Below, piece after piece: positions 32,716 to 44,774 of a stretch of 64,000 nt of DNA (within the stretch, counting starts at the first letter, position 1; each line of letters begins with the position of its first letter). Position numbers and translations under genes: made by a program. The stretch lies in NCBI GenBank assembly GCA_004431415.1, contig QPMI01000246.1, positions 1 through 64,000 on the forward strand, read 5' to 3'. Below the pieces are notes generated by a model. It did not search any database. It worked only from the letters and a program-made list of their open reading frames with translations, and was not told where the DNA came from. This DNA comes from Cyanophora paradoxa. Its lineage: Eukaryota; Glaucocystophyceae; Cyanophorales; Cyanophoraceae.

Positions 32716-34981
32716 TTAAATGTTCTGAATGTTCAGAGCGGCGAAGGAAGGGCTGGAGCCGACGGCGCCGAAGCTGCGGAGGCGGCGGGCGAGGCGGTTC
32801 TGGACGGCGAGCCACGCGAGGTCGGCCCCCGTCCGCCGCAGGGCCGCCGCCGTCGCCCGCGGCAGCCGCGCCGCACACGGCGCCGCCTCGCGGTCGCGAT
32901 CGCGATCCCGGCCCGGCTCGAGGCGGGAGGGGAGGGGCGTCGTTGGCCGCGGGCCCGGGGCCGGCCGGGTACCGGTACCGGTCTCGAGATCGGGCGCCGG
33001 TCCGTCCTCCAGGACCTCGGCGGGCGGGTCCGGGAGGCGGGCAATTCGGGCCGGGTCCGAGAAGAACCGCCACGCGTCAGGCGGAATTTCTGAGGTGCGT
33101 ATGCATCAGAAATCGGAATCAGAATCAGACCTCAATTGTGATTTCAGCCTGGCAGGAATACGGCAATATTAATTGCAATGGCGAACGCACCGGAAGTCGT
33201 GCACAGCCGCTTTCCGCCGGTTCGGGCGTCGATAGTCGTGATGGCGTTGCAGAACGCGTAGAAGAATGCGACCGACCTGCGAGCAGGCCCGGAGAATTTA
33301 ATCAGAAATTAATTGAGCTCGAGAATAAGCAGCAGCACCGAATCGAACGCGCACCTTTGGATCGCCGTCGGAACTTTCTTCGCGTTGCACTGCCCCGTAG
33401 GGGAGATCGAGGTGAGGCCCCTCGTCGCCGCGATGTGGAGGACGCTGTCCCGGAAGCGCGAGCGGGGTACGCCCCTCTCGCCCTGCCGGTCGCACTCCCA
33501 GTCCTTCTTCGCCCGCGCCGCCGCCTCCGGCACGTTCAGCGCCGGCATCAGCGCCCGCTGCGGAATCGATCGAGTCTGTCAGAATTCGAATCTAGTAATT
33601 CGACGTTGAGCGATGTCAGATATTCCAGATCGAGCCTCGGAGTTTATCCGATATCTAGAATTTCCAGATCGAGTTTATCAGATATAGAATCGGCCTTCGT
33701 GGTCAGCTTCGAATTCGATCGCGATGATCATGATGAGCTCTTGAATATTGTTCTATTAGAATAGGAATTAGAAATAGGGCTTCCATGAACGCCTAGTCGG
33801 CTTCGATTCGAATTCGATGATGAGCTCTTCTACATCTTGTTCTAAATTAAAGACTAAAGGACGCGGACCTGGATGGCGAAGTGCATTCGCATGTAGCGGT
33901 CGTAGTCGAGCAGTTGTGGCTGCAGCTCCCGGCCCGAGTCCGCATCCGAATTCTGCCTTGCGGCTGTAGCTATAGCCGATGGATCCGATGAATTCGAAGA
34001 CGATGTGGATATCGACGCCCGCTGGCTGCAGCTGTTCGCACGGAGAGCGTCCCAGAGCTGCACGCGCAGAAATCGGAGACGGATACGGGTCAATATACCA
34101 TGATAGACGTTGCAAAAGAACTCGACTTTATCGAAGTGAAACGAGTATCCGAGTATTCGATGCTCTAATTATAATTAAATTTGAATGATGTCGATTGGGG
34201 GACGCACCTCATCCGCGATGCGCAGCACCGCCTTCGATTTGAGAAGCGAGGCCAGGACGTCGCCGGGCGTGGCGCACTCCGCTTGCCCCTCGAGGTCCTC
34301 GCAGCTGGAGTGCGAGGGCGTGGAGAGGGACGGGGAACCGGAGGCGGCGCTGGCCATGGCGCTGGCGCTGTCGTCGGCGTCGGCGTCGGCGCCGTCGGTG
34401 GAGCTGGCGCTGGCGCTGGACCTTCGCCTTCTGAAGATGCGAATCCGGATGCCGCCGTCGTGCACCGGCGATCGTGAGCCTGGGTAGCCGCAAGGCTCCG
34501 GGGCTGTTTCGAGGTCGAGCACGAAAACTGGTGCCCCCAGTGCCGGCTGGACATGCATATGGGCGCGGGGCGTCCACGTTGCCGAGTCTCCGTATACGTA
34601 CGTAGAATCAGCCGCAGCTGCAGGTTCAGGGGCGACCCGCCCGTGCCTGTTTAAGTTGCGAGACGGGCGTCCCTCCAAAAGCCTGCGCATGCGAAGGTGG
34701 CCGAACCTCCAAGCACCCATGTTTGTCTCCAACGCGACGTCTCGTACGCGTGCGGCCTCGCGATCGTCGGCGAGCTCCGCGGGCGCTGCTAGCGCTCTAG
34801 ATCTGGGGCTTGGAGAGATCCACGCGCGAGGAGCATGGCCAGCTGCAGCCGCGGATCCAAATTTAGAGAGGATCGCCGCGGCTCGTTCGAGGCTCCCAGC
34901 TGATGTTGGCGGCGGGCTTGAGCTTGAGCTCTCAGAACTGGGCATGGGGGCGGTCGGGGGGCTGGTCATGATCGATATCAT
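32716..34981 (-). CDS. Family B protein, copy B2
   Basis: The start at 34981 (or Met 34969, MTSPPTAPMPSSESSSS) opens a long first exon. It holds a Ser/Pro-rich leader, NMGAWRFGHLRMRRLLEG, RRRRSSASASSTDGADADAD, SLSTPSHSSCEDLEGQ and VLASLLKSKAVLRIADE. Later exons encode QLWDALRANS, LLDYDRYMRMHFAIQ, RAKKDWECDRQGERGVPRSR, FRDSVLHIAATRG, an exon near 33245 matching FYAFCNAITTID of B1, IPPDAWRFFSDPARIARLPD and DLAWLAVQNRLARRLRSFG, ending LNIQNI-stop. It follows B1 exon for exon but has its own leader and C-terminal tail, so the copies have diverged well beyond neutral noise while keeping the same core. It lies 1.6 kb downstream of A2, as B1 lies downstream of A1. Confidence 0.78.
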
Positions 34982-36628
34982 TCAGCCGCAGCTTGAAAGC
35001 TGTCGATAAATATTGTACTGCGGCCCGGCGGCAGCTGCAGCTCAGCGGCCGAGCTGCACTGACTGACTGCTGCTGCAGATTCCGGGACGTTGGATGCGAC
35101 GTATACGTACGCGTACGTATACGGCACAAGAAATTTGCGATGCATACGCGGCAGCTGCGCCAGCCTGCGCGGCGTACCGCGGCCGTTCAACGTAGCACGC
35201 TAACTTAGTAAGAAGATTAAGAAGCCAAGAAAGCTTCAAAGGCTTGAAGAAGCTGATCGCGATCGAGCATCGGATCCCGGCCATATCATAGTATCTAACC
35301 TGGGGCCTCTTCCGAAAGTTCGGTGAAGTCCGGTCTCCGACTCGGCGAAATGGCTCCGGACCGATCCGGTCCGCGTCCGGCGTGCGCCGGGTCCGGACTC
35401 CGGACTCCGGAGTCCGGAGGCCCGGAGCTGTTCGGAGACCGGACCCGGGGTACGGTTACTTTTTCGCTCGGAGCCCCGAAATTGCCGGAATTGCAAGTTC
35501 GCCTCGGAGCCTATCGGACTCCTAATAATCGGAGCCTTCGGAGGCGCCGGTCGGCACCGGGCGGCGCGCGCCGGCTGCCGACGGCCGCGGCTAAGTTAAC
35601 GTTACGGCGCCGTATACGTAGTATTACGTACGTACGCGTATACGCGTCCGGCTGAGAGATCGATATATCCAACTTAACAGGCCAAGGCGCCCGGCTGTCC
35701 AAGCTAGCTATCGCGATTCGCGCGTGCGCATATGTATGCATACGCGGGCCACGCGGCGATATTAATGCGTCGGGGCGGCGCCGCGGCCCGCGGGGCGCCG
35801 GGTGCCGCGGCCGCGGCCCGGCCGGCCCGGCGGGCCCGGGCCCGCGGCCGGGGCGGGGCCGCCGCCGGCGCCGCGGGAAATCGAATCGGAGCTCTCAGAG
35901 TCTACCCAGTAATTCGAATTCGAAGGGCCGGACGGACTCTCGTCACAGAGTGACACGCTGTGAGTCCGGACTCCGTCACGGCGTCATCATGACATGATCG
36001 TGCACGTGAGACTACGTCACACTGTGACAGGAATCGTGACTAGACTCCCACTGTCACTAGAGTACTCCGAATCATGTCATCACGACTCACTCACGTGACT
36101 ACCGGTACGTACGCGTCACAGTGGGCTCCGGTCCGAATCCATATATATATATATATCATAGTTGTCTAGAGTATTATGATATGACATATATATGTCGCGG
36201 CTCCGATGCGCGATCGGCTCCGATGTGTGGGTCCGTGACAGTGATCTAGATTCTAGAGTCGACGTCTAGATCTGCGGCCCTGCAGCTGGCAATGGAACGT
36301 AGGGTTCAACGGTTGCCGTTTAAGCTTCAGTTTAAGCGTTGGATTCGTTCGAATTCACTGTCGACGTCTGATCATCGGATCCGTGAGCCTCCGTCAAGGC
36401 GTGGAGTCACTGGCGTGCCGATTATAATTACCGTATACGCGTAGTACTGGTACGCGTACGGCCCCAGCCTGGGCTTCCAGGGGGTAGCTACACACAGTAC
36501 TGCGCATGCGTAGGTACATGGTACCGCGCGCGCAGGCCGGGAAACTCGCCGCCGGCCGCGGGGCACCGTACTTGTACCGTAGTACAGCTAATTGCAAATC
36601 AAAGCAAAGTAAAGCTGCAGTGTGCGTA
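34982..36628. other. Intergenic spacer between A2 and B2
   Basis: Rich in palindromes: TACGTACGCGTACGTATACG near 35100, TCCGGACTCCGG units at 35390-35420, GTCACAGTG and GTGACTC families at 35940-36130, an ATATATATATAT tract at 36140, and CTAGA/TCTAG pairs at 36240-36270. A nearly GC-only island lies at 35774-35878. The spacer is half the length of the A1-B1 spacer and shares no obvious sequence with it. Confidence 0.55.
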
Positions 36629-39600
36629 CTACCGCCGGCCGAGGGAGGGGGAAAGGGACTTCGCAGCCCCGGCGGGGGCCGCAAGGAGGGGCCGGGGGCC
36701 CCCGCCGGCGCCGCTCGAAATGACGGACGGTGACCGTCCCCGGTGCCTCGGCAGCCCTCCCGAGCGCTCCGCGGCCTGCGCACGCGCAGGGCGGCTTAGA
36801 AACTGCACGCGTACGTGCATGTGCGAGGCTTATAATTGTATAATTATCTATAGCGTTTCAGCCCCAAAAAGCTCGAAAATTGTGGCCATGTATACGTATC
36901 ATTAAATATTGTAATGTAAAGTGCGCACCTCGAAGAAGCGGGCGACGGCGAGTGCGACCTCTCCGGGCGGCATCCCCGTACCCCCGTCCCCTTCCTCCCC
37001 CTCGCGCTCCGGATCCGGCTCGGAGCCAACCGAAGACAGGCCGGCGCGGCTCGCCGGGCGGGGTACCGAAAACGAGAACGAGGCGGGGTGCGCCGGAGCG
37101 CGTACCCCCTCGATCGGACCCCTCGAGCTCTCCCCCTCGTCTACCTGTTGGAGCCTGTTCGACTGGAAGCTCTGCCCGCGCGCGCACGGAGTCAATAGCG
37201 AACCTGGCCATGGGGGGAGGCCAGGCGGGGGGGCGAGCGAGGGGTACGGCACTTTAATCTTCGGCTCGACGGATACGGAACGGCGCCGGTTCGGATTCGC
37301 GGCACCGGCGCCGGCGCTGGCGCTGGATATCGATGCGCCCGCAGCCGGGGGAAGCGGGGGGCGGGCCGCCGCCCCCAAACTGACGCTGCCCCTCCTCATG
37401 TACCCCCCCTCCGGATCCTTTTCGGCGCAGTGGCGGGCGACGGCGCATCGGATGATCGCCTCCTCGAACTCCACCTGCGGAAGGGGTACGCGCTCGTTTG
37501 GGGCACGCGATTCCTCGCGCAGGGGGTACGGCGCCGGCGCCGGCGGACCGCGTTGAGCTCCTCCATGCAGTCGGCGCCGTGGTCGTCCGCCTGCGTCACG
37601 TCTGTGGGAGAGGGGGAGGGGTACGGGCTCAGCCCCGGCTCGAGGGCCCGGGGAGGGGGGGCTGGGGGGGCGGGGAAGCACCGTCGTCGATGACGGGGTC
37701 CGCCTGCGCCGTCGCGAAGGCCTGCGCCCCCCAGAGTCAGAGTCAGGAGGCAGGCCAAAGATTAGAGGCCCCGCCGGGGCTCGAGCGCACGTCCTGGACG
37801 TCCTTCTGGGAGAGGGCGCGGTCCCTCAGGAGCCCCAGGTCTTCGAACATCGCCACGAACTCCCGGATCGAAACCTGCCGGGGCCCCACGCCTTCAGCTC
37901 GAGATCTAAATCTGGAGAGCGCGCCCGGCGGGGGGTACGGGCGCTCGCCGATTTATTTTTCTGGGCGCCGTACGTGCGGGCGGCGAGGCTGTCGAGGCCG
38001 CAGTACTTCTCGAACAGGAGGCGGATCTGAGGGGGGGTACGCCCCGGGAAGGCCGGCCCGGGTCAGAGGCGGGGCGACGGCCTCGGCCTCGGCCGCGCGG
38101 GGCGGGAGGGGCGGGGCGGGGCGGGCCTGGGGCCGGGCGGCGGCGAGGGCCTCCTGGACGGTCGGGTGCCGCACGAGCCGCCGGAACTCCTCCACGTCGT
38201 CCCTGCGATACAAGAAACATTAAATATCAATAACATTAAACGAGATGAGAGACATCAGATAAGATACCACTTGGCGTTGGGAAGCACGTGATTCTCCATC
38301 AAGAGGGACAGGCGCTCCGCCAGGCCCCGCCCCTCCCCGGCCTGAGATCAAAAGAGAGGCGGAACTCAGAAGAAGAAGAATGGCGGCTGGAGGGGGGAAA
38401 GGAGGGAGGAGGGGGGTACTGCCGCGCACGTATCGTGCCTCCGCGAGCCTGACGACGGCCTGCGGGGAGGGGGGGGGCGTGATGGGGGGTACGCGCTCCG
38501 AAGGGGAGGGGGGTGGGCGCGCGTTGAGGAACTCGGGGAGGACCATCGTCAGCCGCGTGTTCGCGTCGGAGGCTAGCGTCGCCTGTGTTCGCCGTCAGGG
38601 GGGTACGGGAAGGCGAGAGCTGCGGGGGGTACAGCGGACCTGCCCCGCGGGGCCTTGCGATTGCTGCTCCCGATTGGCGCTGATAAAGATGAGGTCGACC
38701 TGGCGGGAGGGGAGTGGGGGGGGGGGTACAAGGGTAAATTCTTCAGAAAGGAAAAGGGAGCAAGCGAGCGGCTCCGGACGGATTCGAACCTTCGCTTGCG
38801 GGAGAACCTTTCCGGAAATCACTCTGCAGTCGGCCACGAAAGCGTCGAACTCTGAAGAGTTAAAAGGGTACGTGAGTTTAAATTTCTCGGGCGAGGGTAC
38901 GCCACGCCGGCCTGGAGAGGGCTACCGTATTTCGAGACGGTGTACATCTCATCGTTATCGATCTGCGCGCCGGGCCGGGGTATATCGTGAGGGCGCGCCG
39001 ATGGGGCCGGGGTATCATGAGACGCGGCCGATGGGGCGCGCGGTGCTTCAATGGGGTACCGAGTCGCACCTTGCGGGACCGGACGGCGATGTTCTTGACC
39101 TGGAGGGGCGTGGCTGAACGGTCACGGGTACACGCCAGCAGGCGAGGGTGGTACCGCACCTTCGCGCCGTCGAGCCGTGCGTAGTACCGGAAGATGTTCC
39201 GGAGGGGTATGTAGTAGTTCTTGTGCATGACCTGCCTCAGCTGCTCGCGCGCGTGGGGCACCCGCGGCCGTCAACAAGACAGAAAAAGAGGGGGTGGGGG
39301 GTGCGATCGAGGGGTGTGGTGGGAAGGAAGCGATCGGCCCAGAGCGGCCCAGAGGGGAAACGTGGTGGGGAAAATTTAGAGCGGCCCAGATCTAGAGCGA
39401 TCGGCCCAGGCGGGCGGAAGGAAGGGGGGATGGGGCGAAGGGGGGGGGGAAGGCTGGGGGGTACGGCACCTCCTCGAGCTCGTCCTCGTGCGCCTTTATA
39501 ACGGCGACGGCGCCGTCGACGGCGACGACGGTTCGGGACGCCCTCCGTCTACCCCCCCGCTGGATCTCCTCTGCAGGGGGGGGGGGGGGGGGGGGGTAAA

Positions 39601-40713
39601 ATTAGGGGCTTATGATCGAGAGCTGAAGCTTACACTTTATAATTAGGCAGAGCTGGGAAATATTTAGGAGCCGCACCCATCCTGCACTGCCTCCAGACCT
39701 CTGGAAAGTCGTCCACGATGGTCCGCCTGCGGTTGGCGGCGGCCGGCGGGGGCGCCGGCCGCTCCTCCTCGGGCGGCCGCTCCCGCCTCTGCACCGGCCC
39801 GTAGTCGACAGATTCCCTCCTCCGCCCTGCGCCGCCTCTCAGATTCAAAGAGAAATCGAAGGCGGATATATGTAAGCAGGGCTCCGGAGCTGTACCCGGC
39901 TCGAAGAATCTGCGCTTGCCCGCGATCTCAATGATTATGATCGAGCCGGCGCGTGCACGTGGCGCTGCATAGCTTTAGTTTCGGGCGGGCGTTTCATATA
40001 TAGCGCACGTCCGGTTGCGGAATATGTGGTCGACCGCCCCCCGGAAGCCTGCCGAGGCGCGGAGGTCGCCGCTGTTGTGCGCCAGGCTCACCAGCAGCGA
40101 CCCCGCCCCCTCCCGCCATTGCTGCGCGCGGCCGGCCCCGGCCCCCGATCGCGAGCCTCCGGTCAGCGCCCAGCGCAGTTGGCGCGACAAGAACCCTTTA
40201 ATTCGATCCTAAGTTAAGCTCTCGATTGTTAGGCCGCGTGTGTGCGCGCGCGCACCCCGCGGGTCAAGCACGTCTCGGCTGAGCGGAGGTGCGCCGCCGC
40301 GTCGGTGAACTGGTTCGTGGGCGCCCCCGGGGCCAGCCGCGACCGCATCGTCTTCAGGTCCTCCAGAGACTCGTATATCTTTCTTCGATCGCTCTTCGCC
40401 ATCTCTGCCGGGCGGGGCACAAGCACGTCAGTTGGCGTTAGATGCGATCTGATCGGACTGAAGCCCCCGGCCGGCGAGAGCGCGCACGGAGCCTAAAGGG
40501 TGTCGATATGTCCGGGAGAGACTCGATGCCGTCGGCGTGACCGTAGAGCGCGGGCAGGGGCGGCGAGGAGAGGCCGTGCGCATGCTTGCGCGAGCTCGCC
40601 CCTGAGCTTGCGCTCGAGCTTGCGCTCGCCCGCGTCACGCTGGCCATGGCCATGGCGCCGGCCAGGGCCGCGGCTGTCGTTGACCCCGGGTCCACATTGA
40701 TGCTGTAAGACAT
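36629..40713 (-). CDS. Family A protein, copy A2
   Basis: Inverted paralogue of A1, with matching exon order and junctions. It starts MSYSINVDPGST at 40713. Exons then encode KIYESLEDLKTMRSRLA, NQFTDAAAHLRSAETCLTR, SLLVSLAHNSGDLRASAGF, GAVDHIFRNR, SVDYGPVQRRERPPEE, TIVDDFPEVWRQCRM, YYIPLRNIFRYYARLDGAK, VDLIFISANREQQ, DANTRLTMVLPEFLN, AVVRLAEARY, a middle block like A1 (DDVEEFRRLVRHPTVQEALA), ADDHGADCMEELNAV, VEFEEAIIRCAVARHC and MPPGEVALAVARFFE, ending AKSLSPSLGRR-stop at 36629. The divergent first exon and conserved core parallel the B1/B2 pattern. The family role is as described for A1, not established. A copy-specific longer stretch around 37040-37430 carries extra Arg/Ser-rich sequence. 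Confidence 0.78.
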
Positions 40714-41190
40714 CCCGTGGGCCTCGCGGCCGCCCCCGGGGGCGGGAAAAGCGGATAACAGATCGGGCGCGCCCGGGCGCAACGTTAACGTTAACTGCGC
40801 ATGCGCGCCGCGCCAGAAACAGCTGCTGCTGGCCGCGCTGATGCAAGACCGCTCGCGCAGCTGGCCAAGAACGCGTACGCGTTGCGCCGAAGCTTAAGAT
40901 AGCGCCGAGTCGCCGCCGGCGCCGGCGCCGACTCTCGAACTGGCTGCGGACCGACGTTCAATCGAGTTGCTCCGACTCGAGCTCCAAGCTCGACTTCCGC
41001 GCCGGTCCGGCGGCGCTCGCGTCAGTAGCTCTAGCGGGCTCGAGGCTCGTTGAAGGTTGCTGCTGGCCCAGCCTAAACGTCTCCGCGCCCGAGCTCCGAA
41101 TTCCTTCCGAACGTGGCGGGTACAGCGCGGGAAATTTGGGGGGGGGGGCACCCGGGGGATACAGCGTGCTAACCGCACTTGTCCTCGACG
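40714..41190. promoter_or_regulatory. Divergent upstream region (A2 / Brr6-like gene)
   Basis: About 480 bases. Contains GTTAACGTTAAC (40779), repeated GGCGCCGGCG and CTCGAG/GAGCTC motifs, and a run of G at 41142. No promoter element is identified with confidence. Confidence 0.35.
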
Positions 41191-44100
41191 ATGGCCGACC
41201 CTATGGAGTGCGAGCCAGCGTACGTGCCTTCAACTTCGGCGGTCGCCAGCGCGGCGGCGGCGCTCTCGATATCCGAGGGGAAGGACAAGCTGCGTCGCCG
41301 CAAACCGAAGAGTGCGTGCGGCGCTCCGCGGGCTCTCAATCGCACCGCATACCGCTCAAAAGCCACCGCAGAGAGCTCCGGCTGGTCCTTCGGCTGCGTG
41401 GACCCGACGCGCGGGCGGGTGAGCGACGCAGCGCAGCGCGGGAGCGCGAGCGCCTCACAGGGCCCTGCCGACACTGCGCAGATGCATGGTATGCTTCACT
41501 TTTGGCGGAGGCGGGTCCACTCGGGCGAGCGAGACGCACGGCGGGGCGAGGACGAAGCTGGCGACGATGCCGACGAGAACAACGACGCGATGGAAGACGA
41601 CGGCGCAGCAGGCGTGAGCACGCCGGTCGGCACGCCCGCGCCGCGCCGCTCCCTCCGGGCCGGCACCGTCGCCTCGCCCGCCCGCTCCTGCCCATCCTGC
41701 GGGAGCACGCCCTCGCGCGGCTGGCAGCACGGCGGCGACCGTTCGAATTCGAATGCGGATGCGCACAAGCAGCAGCAGCGCGTGACGTTCTACGTGATGC
41801 TGCCCTACGTCATCAGCGGCTACCTGCAGGCGAGCGAGCGCGATCAAAAGTTTCCATCTCCGCCCCTGCGCCGCGCGATTTGATCCGGATTCGAATTCGA
41901 TCCCGCAGCTGCTCGTGAACGTCGGCGTCATCGCCGCCGTGTCGTACCTGTGCTACGCCTTTGTAAACTCCGTCCGTGCCGACGTGGACAACAAGGTCGT
42001 CGAGTACTCCGCCGGTACCCCCCTCCGCCTCTTCCCCCCTCTCCTGAGAAGCCCCCTACCGTCCCGCTCCTCCCGCCCCGCCTCCTTTCCGCGGCTCCCG
42101 CCGGCCCGCGCGATCCCGCGTTCCCCCAACCACCTGCCAGCCCGCACCCACGCCGGCCCCTCCCTCTCTGACCGCGCGCGTCCCCCCCCCTCTCCCTCCC
42201 GCAGAGGTCCTGAACGAGATCGCGACGTGCAGGTCCGCCCTCCTCCCCCCCCGCATGAGCGGATCCCGGCGGGGCGGGGCGGGGCGGGCGGGGGCGGGGC
42301 GGGGCGCCCGGCGCGGCCACCTCCTAGCGTGCTACAGTCTGAGAGAGCCCCTAGCTGTAGCGCGATCGCCAGATCTTCCTGATCGCCAGGTCGGGGGGGA
42401 TGACGGGCCGTGCGCGCCGTCGCCCCCTCACTCCGTCTCCCCTTCCACCCCCCGCCCTCCCCGCCTCACGCGGCGTACCCCCCTCACGCGGCGTACCCCC
42501 TCGCAGCCAGCACTACGTCGAGAACAAGTGCGACCCGCAGACACGCCTCCCGGGCCTCAAGGCGCGTGTACCCCCGTACTCCCTCCCCTTCGCCCCCCCC
42601 CCCCCCCCCCCCGCCCCCGCTCCCCGCCCTCCCCGCGCACCTCCGATCTCCTCCTTCCCGTCTCCACTGGACACTGGGCTAGAAAGCTCGGCTATAGGCT
42701 GTGGCACCCGCCCGCCCCGACCTGCGAGCGCGTGCCGCCCTTCCCGGTCCCCCCGCCCCCCCCCCCCCCCTCTCCCTGCCGCCCTCCCCGCCCCTGCCTG
42801 ATTAGAAAGCTCGAGTTTAGGCTTGTGGAGCCTGTCGCCTACCCCACCGCCGCTGCTCGCTCTCCCGCCCCGCCCCCTCCTTCCCCCTCCCCGCCCCCGC
42901 CTGACGGTACCCCAGACCACGTGCGCGACGTGGGAGGCGTGCATGAATCGGGACCCCCGCCTCGTCGGCCGGTGCCGTACCCCCCCCCCCCCCCCCGCCT
43001 TTCATCCGCCCCCTCCCTTTCCTTTCTCCCGCCGGACCGGCCTGCCCTGCCTCGCTGCCCCTCGTTCGCCCCGCTCCCTTCCACCACCCCCTACCTCCAG
43101 GAGGCCCTACCCCCTACCCCCCTACCCCTTATCCCCGAGCTTGGCGTCCCGTGCCCCGCCGACCCGACCGCGGCGGCTCGCTTGTCCTGGATATTCCGTC
43201 ACCCCCCTCCTCTAACCTGTACCCCCCACCAGGACGAAGCTGTCGGCGGAGACGCTGGCGGAGATCGTGAACGGGTTCGTGGAGCCCATCTCCTACAAGA
43301 CAATGGTGCGCCCGAGCTCAGATTTCGCTTTGAATCATAGCTGTTACATGGCTCTGGCTCTAGCTCTTGCTCACATCTAAGTATAGCTTTGCGCAATCCC
43401 CCACGACGATGGCGCGCCGCTAGCTCGGCCGCCAGCTAGCACTAAACTTGCCCCAAGCCTAGCCAAGCCGCCAGCTGCTTAGCTGGTGCGCGGGGACGCC
43501 CCGCGCGCATCGCCTCCTCGTGGCTAAGCCCGCGCCCCGCGCCTGGCTTGCTTCTAGCCTAGCCTACCGCTCAGCTCGCCGCTTAGCTATCGCTTCCCCC
43601 TCCCCTTCTGCTTCCCGGCGCGCCGTCTAAATCTCGCCCGGGCCCGCCCCTGCCTCCTCGCTGTCCACCTCGCCCCGCTGGCTCTGGCTCCGGCCCGCTG
43701 GCTCGCCCCCCCGGAGGCCTCCCACTTCCTCGCGGCTCCCCCCCCCCGCCTCACCCCCCCCGCCTCACCCCCCCCGCCTCCCCCCCCCCCCCGGCAGGCG
43801 TTCTTCACGGTGTTCACGTTCGGCTTCGTGGCGCTCTCGAACATCGCCTTCCACCTCGCCCGCCGCTCCGCCGCCCCCAGCGCCGCCCTCTTCTCCCTCG
43901 GTGCGTTTAAGAGAAGCTTAAGATTAGGGAAGACTTCTTAGAGAGGACTTCTTAGACAGAGAGAGACTTAGAGAGACTTTAGCTACGGGCGACCCGATAG
44001 CGCCCGCCGCTCCGCCGCCCCCAGCGCCGCCCTCTTCTCCCTCGGTGCGAACGAAGTCGATCGACCGTTTCTTAGAGAAGATTTCGTAAGAAGATGCAAG

Positions 44101-44774
44101 ACTCTAGCTGTAGACGACCTGATACCTCCCGCCGCCCCGGCCCCGGAGCGCCGGCCCGCGATCTTAGAGGAGACACGCGGCCCGCGCGATCTTAGAAGAC
44201 GGCATTCCGATAGCTCCCGCCCCCTCGGCCACCAGCGTCCCGATAGGTGGAGGCATTCCAGCTCCCATGGCCCTCGGTGCGCTCTAAGAGAAGACGCGAG
44301 ACTCCAGCTATAGGCGACCCGATAGCTTCTGCCGCCCCGCCGTCCCTCAGAGCCGCCCTCTAGCTTTCCCCGCTTGCTGTAGGCATCCCCGCTTGCCCTC
44401 CTGCGCTATCTATAGGCGACCCGATAGCTCCCGCCGCGCCGCCGCGCCGCGCGCTCCAGCTGGGGGGGGGGGGGGGGGAGGGGGGGGAGGGGGGGGGTTC
44501 CTACTTTAGCTATCCTGCACCAGCTTGCCCCTGAACCCCCCTGCCTCGATCCGCCCTCTCCCTCCTTTGCTGTCCGTTTGACTCGCGCTCTGCAGCGCCG
44601 GCGGCGAGCGGGGGCCATGGCCACGGCCCGCAGGGGGGCGGCGGGGCCCTCTCCCTCTCCCCGGCGCCCTCGAGGCAGGTCCGTTCCCGCTTGCTGTTCG
44701 CCGGGTCGGCCTTGTCGACGTCTGATGCCCCACCGCGGCCGGCCGGCCGGCAGTCGTGCCTCGGGCTAGAGTAG
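41191..44774 (+). CDS. BRR6: Brr6/Brl1-like nuclear envelope protein
   Basis: The long first exon (41191-41829) is a charged cytosolic N-terminus rich in Ser, Asp and Arg, ending in the first hydrophobic part (TFYVMLPYVISGYLQ). The second exon continues LLVNVGVIAAVSYLCYAFVN. The lumenal domain follows over several exons: EVLNEIATC, SQHYVENKCDPQTRLPGLK, TTCATWEACMNRDPRLVGR and LSAETLAEIVNGFVEPISYK. Then comes a second membrane span, FFTVFTFGFVALSNIAFHLA. Four lumenal cysteines, C..WE.CM..DP and FVEPISYK are signatures of the disulfide-bridged Brr6/Brl1 family, which helps assemble nuclear pores and controls envelope lipid state in organisms with closed mitosis. Introns at 41830-41908 and 42562-42915 need GC donors. 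The last exon (44593-44774, ending SCLGLE-stop) is less certain. Confidence 0.85.
43858..44049 (+). repeat. 48-base exact duplication of an exon end
   Basis: The stretch encoding the end of the second membrane exon plus its splice donor (GCCCGCCGCTCCGCCGCCCC onwards, 43858-43905) is repeated exactly at 44002-44049. Looser relics with CCCGATAGC and CTCCCGCCGC continue to about 44440. The copies lie in the following intron. Confidence 0.85.

Noticed and set aside
42255-43340. A 361-residue plus-strand ORF over the Brr6-like gene
   Set aside because: It is a Pro-rich intron read-through. The Brr6 exons are in other phases.
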